DNA of 64,000 nt from DASYAN01 sp963727755 (lineage in GTDB: Bacteria > Chloroflexota > Ktedonobacteria > Ktedonobacterales > Ktedonobacteraceae), in contig CAVSHN010000015.1 in the NCBI GenBank assembly GCA_963727755.1, positions 124,001-188,000 of the forward strand. The letters run 5' to 3'. The stretch's first letter is position 1, and each line of letters starts with the position of its first letter. The position numbers and the translations under genes were made by a program. Under the pieces are notes generated by a model. That model worked only from the letters and a program-made list of their open reading frames with translations, ran no database searches and was not told where the DNA came from. Positions 9,604 through 21,220 of the stretch are shown piece after piece.

Positions 9604-11558
9604 TCAATTTTTGCTTTTACTGCTCTTGTCAACCTCATTTTTAAATGAATGCATACCTTCGACCATATCTTTTACAATTCCATCAATAGTCTTTGCACCT
9701 TCAAAGACTTTAAGACCGTTGGGGAGAATAGTTGAAGAAAAACCTTCCTCTACTAACCATTTATTCAGCAAAAAGGTGTGAGTTTGTTCGTTCCCACCAA
9801 CTTTTGGACGCATAACATGGAGTGCTCGCACTGTTCGGGCAATTTCCCTGAGTCGCTGGTGCTTGGTCTGATTTGGTTGTTCTCGGCCTTGGTAGTACGA
9901 CTCTAAAATGGCATTGACATGTCGTGGACCTGCTTCTGTTGGCCAATGAGAAATCCATGATAATTTCTCCGAACAGATGTGGATGATAGTCATGTCTAAC
10001 CCTGCCTACTGTAATTGCCTTAGACGGCAGGTTTGAAGGGTGGACTACATATTCTGGAGCTCTCACCCGCTTCTCGAAGAGTGGGAGATCATTAATACGC
10101 TCTTTTTGCATTTCTTGAAAAGCTTTAACTCTCTCTTGTGTTTCGTTATAGTCTATATTTCCCAAACTATGACACTTATATGAAGCAGATTGACGCATTT
10201 CATATCTTTTATGATTAGGTAAATGTTCAATTACAATGTCATGGATTTTTGTATAGTCATCATAATTCATACTCTCCTGTTTATCGTGTTGCGCATTTAC
10301 AAGGTGATCCTTGTAAAGTTTTTTCATACTTTCATGATATCCTGGTGAATTCTCTATGTCAGAAGAATGTCCAAAATCACCTTGCTTCTGTGCTTCCTTA
10401 TGCATTGACCCATCACTATACAATTTCCACCACTGTTCCTGGGGGAGGTCCTCTAATGTTGGGCACATCTGAGGTAATTCCTTCAAGAGCTTTTCAATGC
10501 GTTCTTCTCTCTCTGAAACCTTCATGTCCCAATTAGCCTCTAAATCCTCTATCTGTCCACGTATTTGAGTCCTTATTTCACAGTGTCGTTTAAATGCTGG
10601 TCTGCAGTGATCAGCTAGACCAAGGGTTACCACATCTGGATGGTATTCCTGGTTGTAGTATTTGTCCAAGTATTCTTGGAACTTCTCAGGTTCCTTCTTC
10701 TTGCCATCAAGCCACCAATAATCATAGCCAATTTCCTTAATTTTATCCGTATGCCCTCCCATAAGTTCTTTAATAACTTTATCATCTTCTTCTAACTTTT
10801 TAACTCGATGATTAAAGCCTGCGCTCTCTACCAAATAGAGAATATGGGATAAACGATCCTTAGAGGCTGTATGAAGAGGCTTCAAATCTGGCGTTTGAGA
10901 CCCCCCCATGTACTTCCAGAAAAGACGCAAGAAGTCCTTGAGGTTGTAGGGAATTATTGAAGTCATCACTAAACTTTTCCCAAAGCTTTTTAAGCTCTCC
11001 TGGAGACTTTTCAGTTTTCTGCTTTTCAATCAAATCTAAAACTTTTTCTACGCTTTCAATCATCTCTTTTAGTGTATTTACAAATCCGTCATTACCTCTT
11101 AGTTTGTGAATACACTTCTCCTTATCGCTAAATTCGTTTCCAAACATTTCCTTAAATTTGTTTCTTTCTTCAGGTAGATAGTTATTTCCAATAGCATATT
11201 TTATTCTTTCTATAGTCCTATGACAATCGTCATAGGACTTAGGATCTATATATTCTATTGTATCAATAACATGATCAGTAGTATCTTTTATATCAATAAT
11301 ATGATCAGTAGTATCTTTTATATCAATAACATGATCAGTAGTATCTTTTATATCAATAACATGATCAGTATTACCAAATTTATCACTTGCTGCTCTAACT
11401 TCATTATCAATTTCCCTGTTTTTACCTCGACTTCCTTCTGCTGCTAGTTGTATGGAACCAGATTGACCACTTAATTCATCGGTTCCATCTTCAAACTTCC
11501 TCTTTTGACCCTGTCCTTTATGTTCTTGTTGGTGCTTAGAACTTTCCGGCTGCTTCAG
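9604..11558 (-). pseudogene. Fic-like domain protein, interrupted by two frameshifts
   Basis: Three overlapping minus-strand reading frames join into one protein of about 650 residues. Frame 1 runs from about 11585 to 10960; frame 2 from about 10960 to 9990 (FLRLFWKYMGGSQTPDLKPL onward); frame 3 from about 9990 to 9604. The last part resembles a Fic/DOC domain: ALHVMRPKVGGNEQTHTFLL, then WLVEEGFSSTIL and a tail like those of Fic toxins. It keeps His and GN of the HPFxxGNGR loop but has GNEQT instead of GNGRT, so AMPylation activity is doubtful. The start region has KRKFEDG and a 30-bp repeat. No ATG opens frame 1; a CTG at 11558 overlaps the TGA of the upstream gene (CTGA), which would couple translation. 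The Fic assignment is tentative. Confidence 0.45.
11261..11370 (-). repeat. 30-bp tandem repeat inside the Fic-like gene
   Basis: Three full units and a two-thirds unit of a 30-base sequence containing TATCAATAACATGATCAGTA. On the minus strand each unit encodes ten residues of the form DTTDHVIDIK, in frame with the broken Fic-like gene. Confidence 0.8.
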
Positions 11559-12163
11559 CTTGAGGCGTCTCGCCCGGGCAAACGCCTATTAACCAGTGCT
11601 GTAAAATTCTCTAAGATGTAAGAAGCAGACCCCATTGGGTCTGCTTCTCTTTGTCCTGATGGACGCTGTTTTATTATTGCTTCTAGTTCATATACTGTAT
11701 CTCTGAAGACCACGAATGGATCAGAAGTCGACTGGAATCGCTCACGAAGCCCATCAAGTTCTTTTTCTAAAGAACTCTTTAGAGATGAATCCTGGATCCG
11801 ATTACCTATATCTTTAACACACTTATCAAAACGCTGGAAAAACTCTTCCTTTTGTTTATCTTTTGTATCATGAGAAGATTTATCTGAAGCTTTTGCATGC
11901 TCTCCAGTTCTATATTGCTCTTCGGCAAAGCTCTCATTGTCATTTGTGAGAAATTTACCTTTTATTTTACATTCTGCACTTTCCTCCATTCCTAAGCTAC
12001 TATTTCCTGAGTCAGTCGTTCCTCTTCCTCTCATATTGCTTCCAGAGCTAGGCTGCTCATACATCCAGCGCGTATCAGAAGGATTAACACTTTCTTTCTC
12101 TTTTGATCCTGGATTACTATTTTCTACTTTATTGGGATTATTTTCACCAAAATGGCGTTCCAT
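11555..12163 (-). CDS. hydrophilic hypothetical protein upstream of the Fic-like gene
   Basis: 202 residues with no recognised family. The first 100 residues are Ser/Asn/Gly/Lys-rich and probably disordered; residues about 100-190 look helical (FFQRFDKCVKDIGNRI, SLEKELDGLRERFQ). The stop TGA overlaps a possible CTG start of the Fic-like gene, so the two may be a translationally coupled pair, or a third frameshift may separate parts of one gene. A copy of the shared TGTCCC-box promoter module lies 145 bases upstream. A partner or chaperone-like role is only a guess from the arrangement. Confidence 0.5.
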   Translation of the reverse strand: MERHFGENNPNKVENSNPGSKEKESVNPSDTRWMYEQPSSGSNMRGRGTTDSGNSSLGMEESAECKIKGKFLTNDNESFAEEQYRTGEHAKASDKSSHDTKDKQKEEFFQRFDKCVKDIGNRIQDSSLKSSLEKELDGLRERFQSTSDPFVVFRDTVYELEAIIKQRPSGQREADPMGSASYILENFTALVNRRLPGRDASS

Positions 12164-12307
12164 GCCGAAATCCTTTCCGAAAATCTAATATACGAACTTG
12201 CATTCAATAGTGGCATTCTTACAAGAACTGTTCCACACTTGAGAATTATTTATCAGTAAAGCATCTCTATCTTTGCACATTTCTGACTAGAACAACTCTC
12301 CACAAAG

Positions 12308-12408
12308 ATGATACCTGATCAATGATGAGTTTTACAAGGGAAAAAAGGGACATTTTGCAGGAAAAAAGGGACATTTTCTATGTCCCTCTACGCTCTACAA
12401 GCGCACTC
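12308..12408 (-). promoter_or_regulatory. shared TGTCCC-box promoter module, copy A
   Basis: On the minus strand: GCGCTTGTAGAGC, two copies of ATGTCCCTTTTTTCC, then TTGTAA (12332-12337), 18 bases including TCATTGATCAGG, and TATCAT (12308-12313). The same order occurs at about 18.2, 24.1 and 47.4 kb. It faces the 11555-12163 gene. Confidence 0.65.
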
Positions 12409-12436
12409 CAATGCTTGCTTTGTGGTGGCTTTACTC

Positions 12437-12560
12437 TTATGCCGCTCTGTGAGGAATGGGAATATCCATATAGATGGGAGTCAGGTTCGGATTATGTGCA
12501 ATCTCAGGATCATCTGGAGAAGCATGTGGTACAGGAAAAAGATGTCATCTCTCTCATCCC
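12437..12560 (-). pseudogene. HicB-type antitoxin C-terminal remnant
   Basis: Translating the minus strand upward from the TAA at 12437-12439 gives a 30-residue C-terminus containing PVPHASPDDPEIAHNPN and ending IYMDIPIPHRAA, nearly the same as the C-terminus of the HicB-like gene at 12607-12864. The frame is lost at a CTTTTTCC run near 12540, and nothing of the N-terminal half is recognisable. It is a truncated tandem duplicate. Confidence 0.6.
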
Positions 12561-12606
12561 ATTCTATTACCATAGAATAATAGATATGTTCCATTTATCT
12601 TAACCT

Positions 12607-12864
12607 CTATGCTGCTATGTTTGGGATACGAATATCCATGTAGACTGGAGTATAGTTAGGCCCGTGTGGGATCTCTGGGTCATCAAGGGATGTATGTGGC
12701 ACGGGAATAGGATCACCATCCTTGAGCGTTCCTTCCAGATGAAATTCAAGTGCTTCCTGCATGCTCATTTTACATTCGAAGAATGTATCTCTGACGGCGA
12801 TGCAGCCAGGGACATCAGGAGATATCGATACATCAATCATAATGAAATAACCTTCGTTTGTCAA
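12607..12864 (-). CDS. HicB-like antitoxin
   Basis: 85 residues with the HicB core SPDVPGCIAVRDTFFECKMS followed by EALEFHLEGTLKDGDPIPVP, matching the partial RNase-H-like fold of HicB antitoxins (usual motif PDLPGC...GdT..EA...A...L). The start is a TTG and the usual first beta strand is short, so the N-terminus may be eroded. No HicA toxin (small dsRNA-binding protein) is visible on either side, so it is an orphan. A truncated second copy lies just downstream. Confidence 0.6.
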   Translation of the reverse strand: MTNEGYFIMIDVSISPDVPGCIAVRDTFFECKMSMQEALEFHLEGTLKDGDPIPVPHTSLDDPEIPHGPNYTPVYMDIRIPNIAA

Positions 12865-13057
12865 CGGGCAACTGGCGAAAGAAGGTCATTGTTTGCCAGC
12901 GAGATGCGACTTACTGGTACATCTGTACAGATGTTCGCATTAACCCTTGCCAATTGATGAGAATCAGGCCATACTGTAGAGAGAGACACAAACCCTTTGT
13001 GCCTCTCTATGGCATCAAATTTCAATTTCCCAAGTGGTGTAAGGACGGAGATATTTC

Positions 13058-16000
13058 ATGGGGACAGATTTCGCGCATTTACATGTTCATACCGAGTATT
13101 CGTTGCTGGATGGCTTTAGCCGGATTAAAAAATTGGTGCAGGCCAGACAAAAGAATTAGGGATGAAGCATCTGGCTATTACCGATCATGGAGCTATGTAT
13201 GGTGCGATCGAGTTCTATAAGGCTTGCAAAGCGGGAGGAATTAATCCGATCATTGGCATTGAAGCCTATTTGACTAAAGATATGAAGGATCATTCGAAGC
13301 GCTTCAGTGATGACTATGATCATCTCTTACTCTGGCAAAAAATAATGTTGGTTACTATAATCTGCTTAAATTGACAACTATCGCTAATACTGAGGGTTAT
13401 CACTTTCGACCTCGTATTGACAAGAAAGTACTGGAAAAGTATTCTGAAGGTCTAATTGTGACTTCAGGCTGCCTTCTGCCGAAATTCCTAAATTATTGCT
13501 GGCCGAAAAGCAGGAAGAGGCCTATAAAACTGTTCGTTGGTACCAGGATGTGTTCGGTGAGGAGAATTTCTATCTTGAGATGCAAGAGCACCATGGGGTT
13601 TGGGAGGACGGTCGACCTTCGGAGCAAGGTAAGGTGAATCCTATGCTTTACCAGATGCACAAAGATTTGCATATCCCCATGGTAGTGACTAACGATCTGC
13701 ACTATATCCGTGCTGAGGATGCGCATTCACATGATGTGCTTCTCTGCGTACAGACAGGTAAACAGCTTGATTCTCCCAAAAGGATGCGCTTCGATAGCGA
13801 AGAGTATTATTTGAAGAGTCCTCAAGAAATGGCGCATCTCTTCCCTGAATTACCCGATGCGCTGCTTAATAGTGTGCGTATTGCCGAGCAATGTTCGGTT
13901 AATCCGCTAGCCTACACAGCCAAATTGCCCAATTATACTATTCCTCCAGAGTTCGCAACGCAGGATGAATATCTCCATCACCTCTGCATGCAAGGCGTTC
14001 AAGAACGCTTTGGCGAGATGACTGATTCGATCAAAAAGCAGCTTGACTATGAGTTTAGTCTCATCGTGGAAAAAGGGTTTGTGCCGTACTTCTTGATTGA
14101 ATGGGATTTTGTCAATTACGCACGTACTCATGGTATCCGTTGTTCTGCCAGGGGATCGGCTGCTGGCAGCTTGCTCGCTTATTCATTGGGGATTACAAAT
14201 GTTGATCCCTTGCGTTACCAGTTGCTCTTCGAGCGTTTCCTCAACCCCGAGCGTGCGGACATGCCTGATATTGATATGGACTTCCCTGATGATCGGCGTG
14301 AAGAGGTTATCGATTATGTCTCACAGAAGTATGGGCCGGAATGTGTAGCACAAATGGCAACTTTTATGACGATGGCTGCCAAGAAACTCCGTCAAGGATG
14401 TAGCGCGTGTGATGGGTTTGCAGGATTTTGGTGATCGCATTACGCGTCTCATTCCGTCTGGCCCAAAGGTTACGCTGCAAAATTCACTAGATAGCGTCAA
14501 AGAACTGAATGATCTGTATAAGGAGAGTAGCCAGGCGCGTGAGTTGATTGATCAAGCTCTGGCATTAGAAGGTGCTGTACGTGGCACTGGCGTTCATGCC
14601 GCTGGTGTGCTGATCGCTAATGAGCCGCTAGATCACTTTGTGCCGTTGCAGTTGCGTGATACCAAAGATTCCAACAAGGGACGTGTCACGCAATATGAGC
14701 AGGCGCATCTGGAGGAACTAGGTCTGATCAAATTTGACTTTCTGGGCCTTTCCAACCTGACCATTCTGGATAATGCCATCAAATTTATTAAAGCAGCTCG
14801 TGGCGAGGATGTTGTGCTGGAGAAGGTCCCGTTAGATCCTGTGCCCGGACAAGATGAACAAAACGCGAGACGTCAAAAAGCGTTTGATCTGCTAACCAGC
14901 GGTGAGACGACTGGCATTTTCCAACTGGAAGGTGCCAAGATGCGTGAGTATGTCAAGCAGCTTAGGCCGACGTGTGTTGAGGATGTGACTGCAATGGTGG
15001 CATTGTATCGCCCAGGTCCAATGGATAGTATCTGCAGATTTCATCGATGCCAAACATGGCAAAAAGAAAGTTGTGTATCTAGACCCGCGTCTGGAACAGT
15101 GGCTTGCCAAATCCTATGGTGTTATCGTTTATCAGGACCAAGTGCTACTCATTGCAGTGAATTTAGCTGGCTTCTCCTGGGGTAAGGTCAATAAGTTCCG
15201 TAAAGCTCTCAGTAAGAAGTTGATGGATGAGGTAGAGAGTTACAAAGGGGATTTTATCAAAGGTTGTGTTGCTAATGGCGTGAAGCAGGAGGTTGCAGAG
15301 CAGCTCTTTACCTTGATTATGCCATTCGGTGGCTATGGCTTTAACAAAGCCCATGCGGCCAGTTACGCCGTTGTAGCATTTTATTGTGCCTATCTCAAGG
15401 CCAATTACTCCGCTGAATTTATGGCGGCAACCATGACTGCTGAGGCCGCCGACGCCAAGAAGATTGCCAGTGCCATTGCCGAGTGCAAGCGTATAGGAGT
15501 CGAAGTACTAGGTCCTGATGTGAATAAGAGTGAGCAGGACTTTACCGTAGAAAATGGCGGTGTACGCTTCGGGCTACTGGCCATTAAAGGTGTTGGTGAG
15601 GGCCCAATTGGTGAAATCTTACGTGCTCGTCAGCAGGATGGACCTTTCAAGTCGCTAGCAGACTTTTGTACACGTGTCGATTCTAAGATCGTAGGCAAAA
15701 GCGTGATCGAGACGCTAATCAAAGCGGGTGCGATGGATTGCCTAGTGGGCACAGACAAACGTCACCAGTTGCTTGCTTCCATTGAGCGTGCTATGCAATT
15801 TGGCAAGAGTGAGCGCGAGGCTAAAGCAAGTGGTATGCTCAGTCTCTTCGGGGACCTTGAGGATGTTAGCAATGCCTTGGCATTTCAGCTCAACGAAAAA
15901 GCCCAAGAAATTTCGCGCAAGCAGTTATTTGCCTGGGAAAAAGAACTTGTTGGCATCTATATCACCACGCATCCTCTAGCCTATCTGAACGACCTCCTCA

Positions 16001-16593
16001 AGGATGAAGTCAAGCATACTGTAGCTGAAATTCTGGAGGAGCAACCAGATAAGCAGAAGGTAGTTGTGGGTGGAACCATTAAGGAAGCAAGACGTATTAC
16101 CACAAAAAAAGGTGATACCATGTGCATTGTGCAGCTAGAGGATATGACTGGTACTATTGGTGTGACCGTTTTCCCGCGAGCTTATGAGGAGACAGCGGAA
16201 CTATGGGTTGAGGATACCGTTGTGATTGTCTATGGTGAGGTGCAGATACGCAATGACGAACCTGGAATCCTCTGTAACAAAGTCAAGCCTGTCAAGGCCG
16301 TTGAAGAAGAGATGAATCGCAAACGCTATCAAATCTGGCTCAGGATCGAGCGTAGTGGGGATGATGATCTCTCAATCTCCGATGATGTGATGAAAGTGCA
16401 GGAAGTCTATCGTCACCTTACCGAACGCCCGGGGCGTGATCACTATGAGATTGTGATCGCAAACGGTGAATGGGAGGCAAGGCTGACGCCCAGTAATAAT
16501 ACCATGCATTATACGTCTGAGCTACGTGCCAAGCTTGAGGCTGTACTGGGCAACGGTATGGTCAAGGTGCAAGAGGATGTGGTCGCAGTCTAA
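13058..16593 (+). pseudogene. dnaE: DNA polymerase III alpha subunit, five apparent frameshifts
   Basis: Joined across frames this is a full-length bacterial replicative polymerase of about 1178 residues. The ATG at 13058 follows AAGGACGGAG. The PHP domain starts HLHVHTEYSLLDG; the palm carries PDIDMDFPDDRR with the catalytic aspartates; later come the beta-binding region, helix-hairpin-helix region (FGLLAIKGVGEGPIGEI) and a C-terminal OB fold (VVVGGTIKEARRITTKKGDT). The frame breaks near 13145, 13330, 13470, 14388 and 15033, each by one base: for example TATCTGCAG at 15030 should read TATCGCAG to give SIADFIDAKHG. All domains are otherwise well conserved, so the breaks are either recent or sequencing errors. 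If real, another dnaE or polC must exist in the genome. Confidence 0.85.
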
Positions 16594-16683
16594 GGAACCT
16601 ATTCTAATCAAGAATGTACATACTTCGTAGATAGGCAGAAGCGTTAGTGCTTTACCACTTGAGCAAGAGAAGGATTGTAGACT

Positions 16684-18048
16684 GTGGGTTTCGAATATCT
16701 AGGTCCACCACCCAATCCTGATGGACAGCCTCAGGAATCACCGTATCCGTCGGCAGGTTATCCGCCATCCTATGGCTATAATGGCTACGGTTACCCTCCA
16801 AATCCCCCTGCCGATCCTGGATATGGTGGCTCCTGGCCGCCCAATTCCCCATATTCTATGGGACCGCCATCGTTCAGGCGTGATGGCTATCAATTTAGTG
16901 TCGCTATTATCTCTACTATATGCTCCGCATGTGTTATATCGGCAGGAATTTTTTGTGGTATTATGCTCTTATTTCTTACTGTAATACCGTCAATTTTCTC
17001 TCAGGTGCAACCAAAGGATCGTTTTAGTGCCACCGTTGCATATACTGTGTTGACCATTGTTGGCCTTATAGGTGGGGCGTCTAGTCTATACCATAGTATC
17101 CGTGCCTTGTCGCAGAAGCGATCTGAGCCCTTCAAACTTCCGTGGTCCTGGCTATTTCTCAGCCTCTACGTGATATTACTAGCCATTGGTTTTACTATTG
17201 GCAGCACTGCGCAAGTTCTTGCCAATCAACCATTGACAATATCCCTCATAGTGCTGACGGGAGTTTTACCAGCTCTCACCTTTCTGGCTCTGGCTGTGCG
17301 CCGTGTCCACTACCCCAGAGAAGGCATCGTGGCCTACAAGCTGGCGGCGCTTCACACTGGCCATCGTCAGTGGTGGAACTTTAACCGTTTTACTAGCCGT
17401 TAGCTTTGAACTGGTTTTAACGCAAATAGAGGGAAATGCCTTTGGCGTTCATACATCGATTATTGATAATATAAATATGCAAATACCTCACGATGCGCAA
17501 GAATTGTTCTTTTTAATCGTACTTGTCGCGGTAATTGCACCCATTCATCGAGGAGAGTATAAAGCCGCTCGCTGTGCTAATCATGCTTGGGCGTCTGCGC
17601 AGTGCTGCGGAAGCGTTTGTGCTTGGTTTTGCCTGTGGCATTGGTTTTGATCTCATCGAGACCTCTGGCTACATCAGTCTAGGTGATGGCTCATCCCTGG
17701 GTCGACACGGCACTTGAGCGGAGTACTGCTGGCCTGCTCCACGGTTTTGGTGCTGGCATGGTTGCACTTGGCTGCTACTACTTGACGCATCGAAACTCCA
17801 TCAATCGGCGCATCCTGATTGGGATAGGCTGTATAGCCTATGCGATTATCCAGCATGCTATCTGGAATAGTACATTCCTGCTCGGATTATTGCCAGGGCC
17901 ATTGGGCTTGTTCTTTGCCAATGGCACCATTTGGATCAACTCCTACGGAATGCAGGGGATAGTCGTGGCCTATCTCGTCGAGTCGCTATTAATTTTTGCC
18001 TGCTTCCTCTTCGTCACTGGCAAGTTGCGCTCGCAGACGGCATCCTAA
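16684..18048 (+). pseudogene. PrsW family intramembrane metalloprotease, three apparent frameshifts
   Basis: Starts at GTG 16684 with a Pro/Gly/Tyr-rich cytoplasmic segment (about 65 residues, YGYNGYGYPPNPP), followed by multiple transmembrane helices. The PrsW (M82) active-site motifs lie in successive frames: EESIKPLAV (EExxK), GFDLIET (FExxE-like, with Asp in place of Glu), LLHGFGAG, and QHAIWN (HxxW). Frame continuity is lost near 17325, 17542 and 17693, each consistent with one inserted or deleted base. PrsW enzymes cleave anti-sigma factors within or near the membrane in stress responses; a substrate is not evident here. Lies 90 bases after dnaE on the same strand. Confidence 0.75.
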
Positions 18049-18081
18049 TGCTTATAACAAGAAGGGCGATCTCATTCACAT

Positions 18082-18265
18082 GTGAAAACCGTCCCTCTTT
18101 TCCTCTGGCGAGACGTGCCAAAGTCTGCTGTCCTGTTCCTATGCGGAAGATGATCCTCGACTGTGATGAGCGCTTGTAGAGCATAGGGCACCAGGAAAAT
18201 GTCCCTTTTTTTGCTGCAAAAGGCCCCTTTTGCACTTGGAAAACTCCTCAATGATCAGGTAAACT
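18082..18265 (+). promoter_or_regulatory. shared TGTCCC-box promoter module, copy B
   Basis: Contains GTGAAAACCGTCCCTC, GCGCTTGTAGAGCATAGGGC, AATGTCCCTTTTTTTGC, and a promoter-like TTGGAA (18236-18241), 18 bases, TAAACT (18260-18265). It lies 140 bases upstream of the first HEAT-like gene. The whole 185-base stretch is repeated with few changes at 24021-24206. Confidence 0.7.
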
Positions 18266-18404
18266 CTTTATGAGTGTGTTTGATTTCTGGTCGCCATGCG
18301 ATTTTTTGCAAGAGGGGCGTGGCCATGGTGCCATTAAAACATTTAAATCCGCTAAAGCAATTAATAACCGCAAATATGGTCATGCAATAAGGAGGAAATA
18401 GAGC

Positions 18405-20952
18405 ATGAAGGAAAGATCGCAAAATTTTGAGAAGCAGAAGGCATCATCTTCGGAGCCAAAGAGCCCTTCAGCTAGCGATTTTGCTGCTGGAAAAACGTAT
18501 TGTGGTATATTGGCAGGAAAAGATGAAATCCAACGTAAGAGGCAGCGTACAGAGGATCTCAGATCGGTTCCAGACAGCCATCTTGGAGTCTCTCATCCCA
18601 ATACGCGTTCAGAGAGACCCACTTTCCACGAGGGACAACCAGATTGGACTGAGTCCGAACCTCCCTTCTTCAAACTCATGAGGAAATATGAGGAAGTAGC
18701 GGAAGCATCGCCGAAAGTGGCACAAGACAGATGGCTTAACGTTCTTTTTACGGAAAAAGAAGCAAATGCATTGCGTGAGAAGTTTAGCCGGATCTCTTTG
18801 GCGAACAATATCAGTCATGCCTTTTGTATGAAGGCCAGGGGAGATGACCTGTCGTATGCTCGTACCTCGGATGAGGTCATCAAGGAGGTTGACAACCTGC
18901 AAAGTCATGTGCATTATACCTATAATCAGGCTATAGACAATTTAACACGCACCCTGAATGCAAATTTGCAAGAACTGCTCCCGCCAGAACTGCTATCGCA
19001 AGGGGTATTCCCGAAGAAGTATCCAGAAGAGCTAGAGACATACATCAAAGACAATCTTGGAAGCTATCCCCTCAAATAAGGAAGTTTCTCAGAGGTGTCG
19101 TTGCCACTTTATAGAGTCAATTAGTGAAACAGGCGATAAAGAAGTGATCCCACGCTTAGTCAGGATGCTTGGTGATCAGAGAATTAATCGGTATGTGCGT
19201 GAGAGTATAGCAGTAGCAATTGGGGAAACAGGCGATAAAGAAGTGGCACCACGCTTAGTCGAGATGCTTGGTGATCAAGGGATTAATCGGGGTGTGCGTT
19301 GTAGAATAACAGATACAGTTGGAAAGTTAGGTGATAAAGAAGTGGTACCACGCTTAGTCGAGATGCTTGGTAATGAGGGGATTAATCGGGATGTGCGTTG
19401 TCGTATAGCGGATGCAATCGGAAAGTTAGATGATAAAGAAGTGGTACCACGCTTAGTCGAGATACTTGGTAATGAGGGGATTAATCGGGATGTGCATTGT
19501 AGTATAGCGAAAGCAATTGGGGAATTAGGTGATAAAGAAGTGGTACCACGCTTAGTCGAGATGCTTGGTAATGAGGGGATTGATTGGTATATGCGTTGTA
19601 ATATAGCGAATGTAATTGGTGAATTAGGTGATGAAGAAGTGGTACCACGCTTAGTCGAGATGCTTGGTGATCAGAGGATTGATTGGAAGGTGCGTTATCG
19701 TATAGCGGAATTAATTGGGAAATTAGGTGATAAAGAAGTAATACCACACTTAGTCGAGATGCTTGTTGATGAGGGGATTAGTCTGGGTGTGCGTCGTTAT
19801 ATAGCAGAAGCAATTGGGCAATTAGGAGATAAAGAAGTAGTACCACGCTTAATCGAGATGCTAGATGATGAAAAAGTGGAATTACGCTTAGACGAGATAC
19901 TCGATGAAGAGGAGATTATTGATCATTATCCGCTTGAGATTATAGCGGAAGCAATTGGGAAATTAGGTGATAAAGAAGTGGTACTCAAGATGCTTAGTGA
20001 TGAGAGGATTGATGTGAGTGTGCGTCGTTATATAGCGGACGGAATTGGGGAATCAGGTGATAAGGAAGTGGTACCACGCCTAGTCGAGATGCTTGGTGAG
20101 GAGAAAATTGATCCGGTTGTGCATGGGAGTATAGCGATAGCAATTGGGAAATTAGGTGATAAAGAAGTGGTACCCCGCTTAGTTGGGATGCTTGGTGAGG
20201 GGATTGATCCGGTTGTGCATGGGAGTATAGCGATAGCAATTGGGAAATTAGGTGATAAAGAAGTGGTACCCCGCTTAGTTGGGATACTTGGTGATGAGAG
20301 GATTGATGAGAATGTGCGTTGTGATATAGCGGAAGCAATTGGGAAATTAGGTGATAAAGAAGTGGTACCCCGCTTAGTTGGGATGCTTGGTGATGAGAGG
20401 ATTGATTACGATGTGCGTTGTGATATAGCGGAAGCAATTGGAAAATTAGGTGATAAAGAAGTGGTACTCCGCTTAGACGAGATGCTTGATAATAAGGGGA
20501 TTGATTTGGTTGTGCGTGGGAGTATAGCGATAGCAATTGGAAAGTTAGGTGGTAAAGAAGTGGTACCACGCTTAGTCGAGATGCTTGGTGATTGGAGGAT
20601 TGATTACGATGTGCATAATAGTATAGTGAAAGCAATTAAGAAATTAGGCGATAAAGAAGTGGTACCACGCTTAGTTGGGATACTTGGTGATCAGAGGATT
20701 AATCGGGATGTGCGTGAGAGTATAGCGAAAGCAATTGGTAAATTAGGTGATGAAGAAGTGGTACCACGCTTAGTCGAGATGCTTGATGATCAGAGGATTA
20801 ATTGGACGGTGTGTGGGAGTATAGCGGAAGCAATTGGGAAATTAGGTGATAAAGAAGTGGTACCATGCTTAGTCGAGATGCTTGGTGATCAAGGGCTTCA
20901 TCAGTATGTGCGTAGTCGTATAGAGAAAGCAATTGATGCATTAGACGGCTAA
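18405..20952 (+). pseudogene. HEAT-like solenoid protein 1, one frameshift
   Basis: ATG at 18405 is nine bases after AAGGAGG. The N-terminal leader is Ser/Lys/Arg-rich (KQKASSSEPKSPSASDFAAG, then KRQRTEDLRS). A helical domain (about 95-215) ends LLPPELLSQGVFPKKYPEEL. After ETYIKDNL the frame breaks at 19055-19062: this copy reads AATCTTGGAAGC whereas the paralogue reads AACCTCGAAGC, so one extra G is present. Downstream come about 18 repeats of 33 residues with consensus DKEVVPRLVEMLGDERI followed by VRCSIAEAIGKLG, an alpha-helical-pair solenoid of the HEAT/PBS-lyase type. No catalytic domain or secretion signal is visible; a protein-binding scaffold is likely. Confidence 0.75.
19120..20950 (+). 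repeat. 99-bp tandem coding repeats of HEAT-like gene 1
   Basis: About 18 units of 99 bases, highly similar at DNA level (GATAAAGAAGTGGTACCACG recurs). One unit near 19860-19960 is expanded (VELRLDEILDEEEIIDHYPL) and one near 19970-20000 lacks the VVPRLVE half, showing unequal exchange. Confidence 0.85.
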
Positions 20953-21220
20953 GCAGGATAAAAAAGAGTTAATTTGAGTGCTTGGTGATAGTAAGGTAAA
21001 TTTCTTGAATGATGTATTATAATATAAAAAATCAATTAAGGTATCGTGAGATGAAAAGAGTATTTTACAACCAAGACTTTCTTTCCCTCCAGGACTCAGC
21101 GGCCAATACCTCTCTTCCTGAGGCCCATAACAGAAGAGCTTTTGAGAGGGGACGAAGTGTTCTCTTGAGAAGTTTCTCGTTTTGTCCTGTCTATGTCATG
21201 CAATAAGAAGGAAAAGGACC

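Noticed and set aside
11220..11447. Plus-strand Ile/Asn-rich ORF over the 30-bp repeats
   Set aside because: The minus frame encodes a hydrophilic repeat continuous with the Fic-like protein, so this ORF is a shadow.
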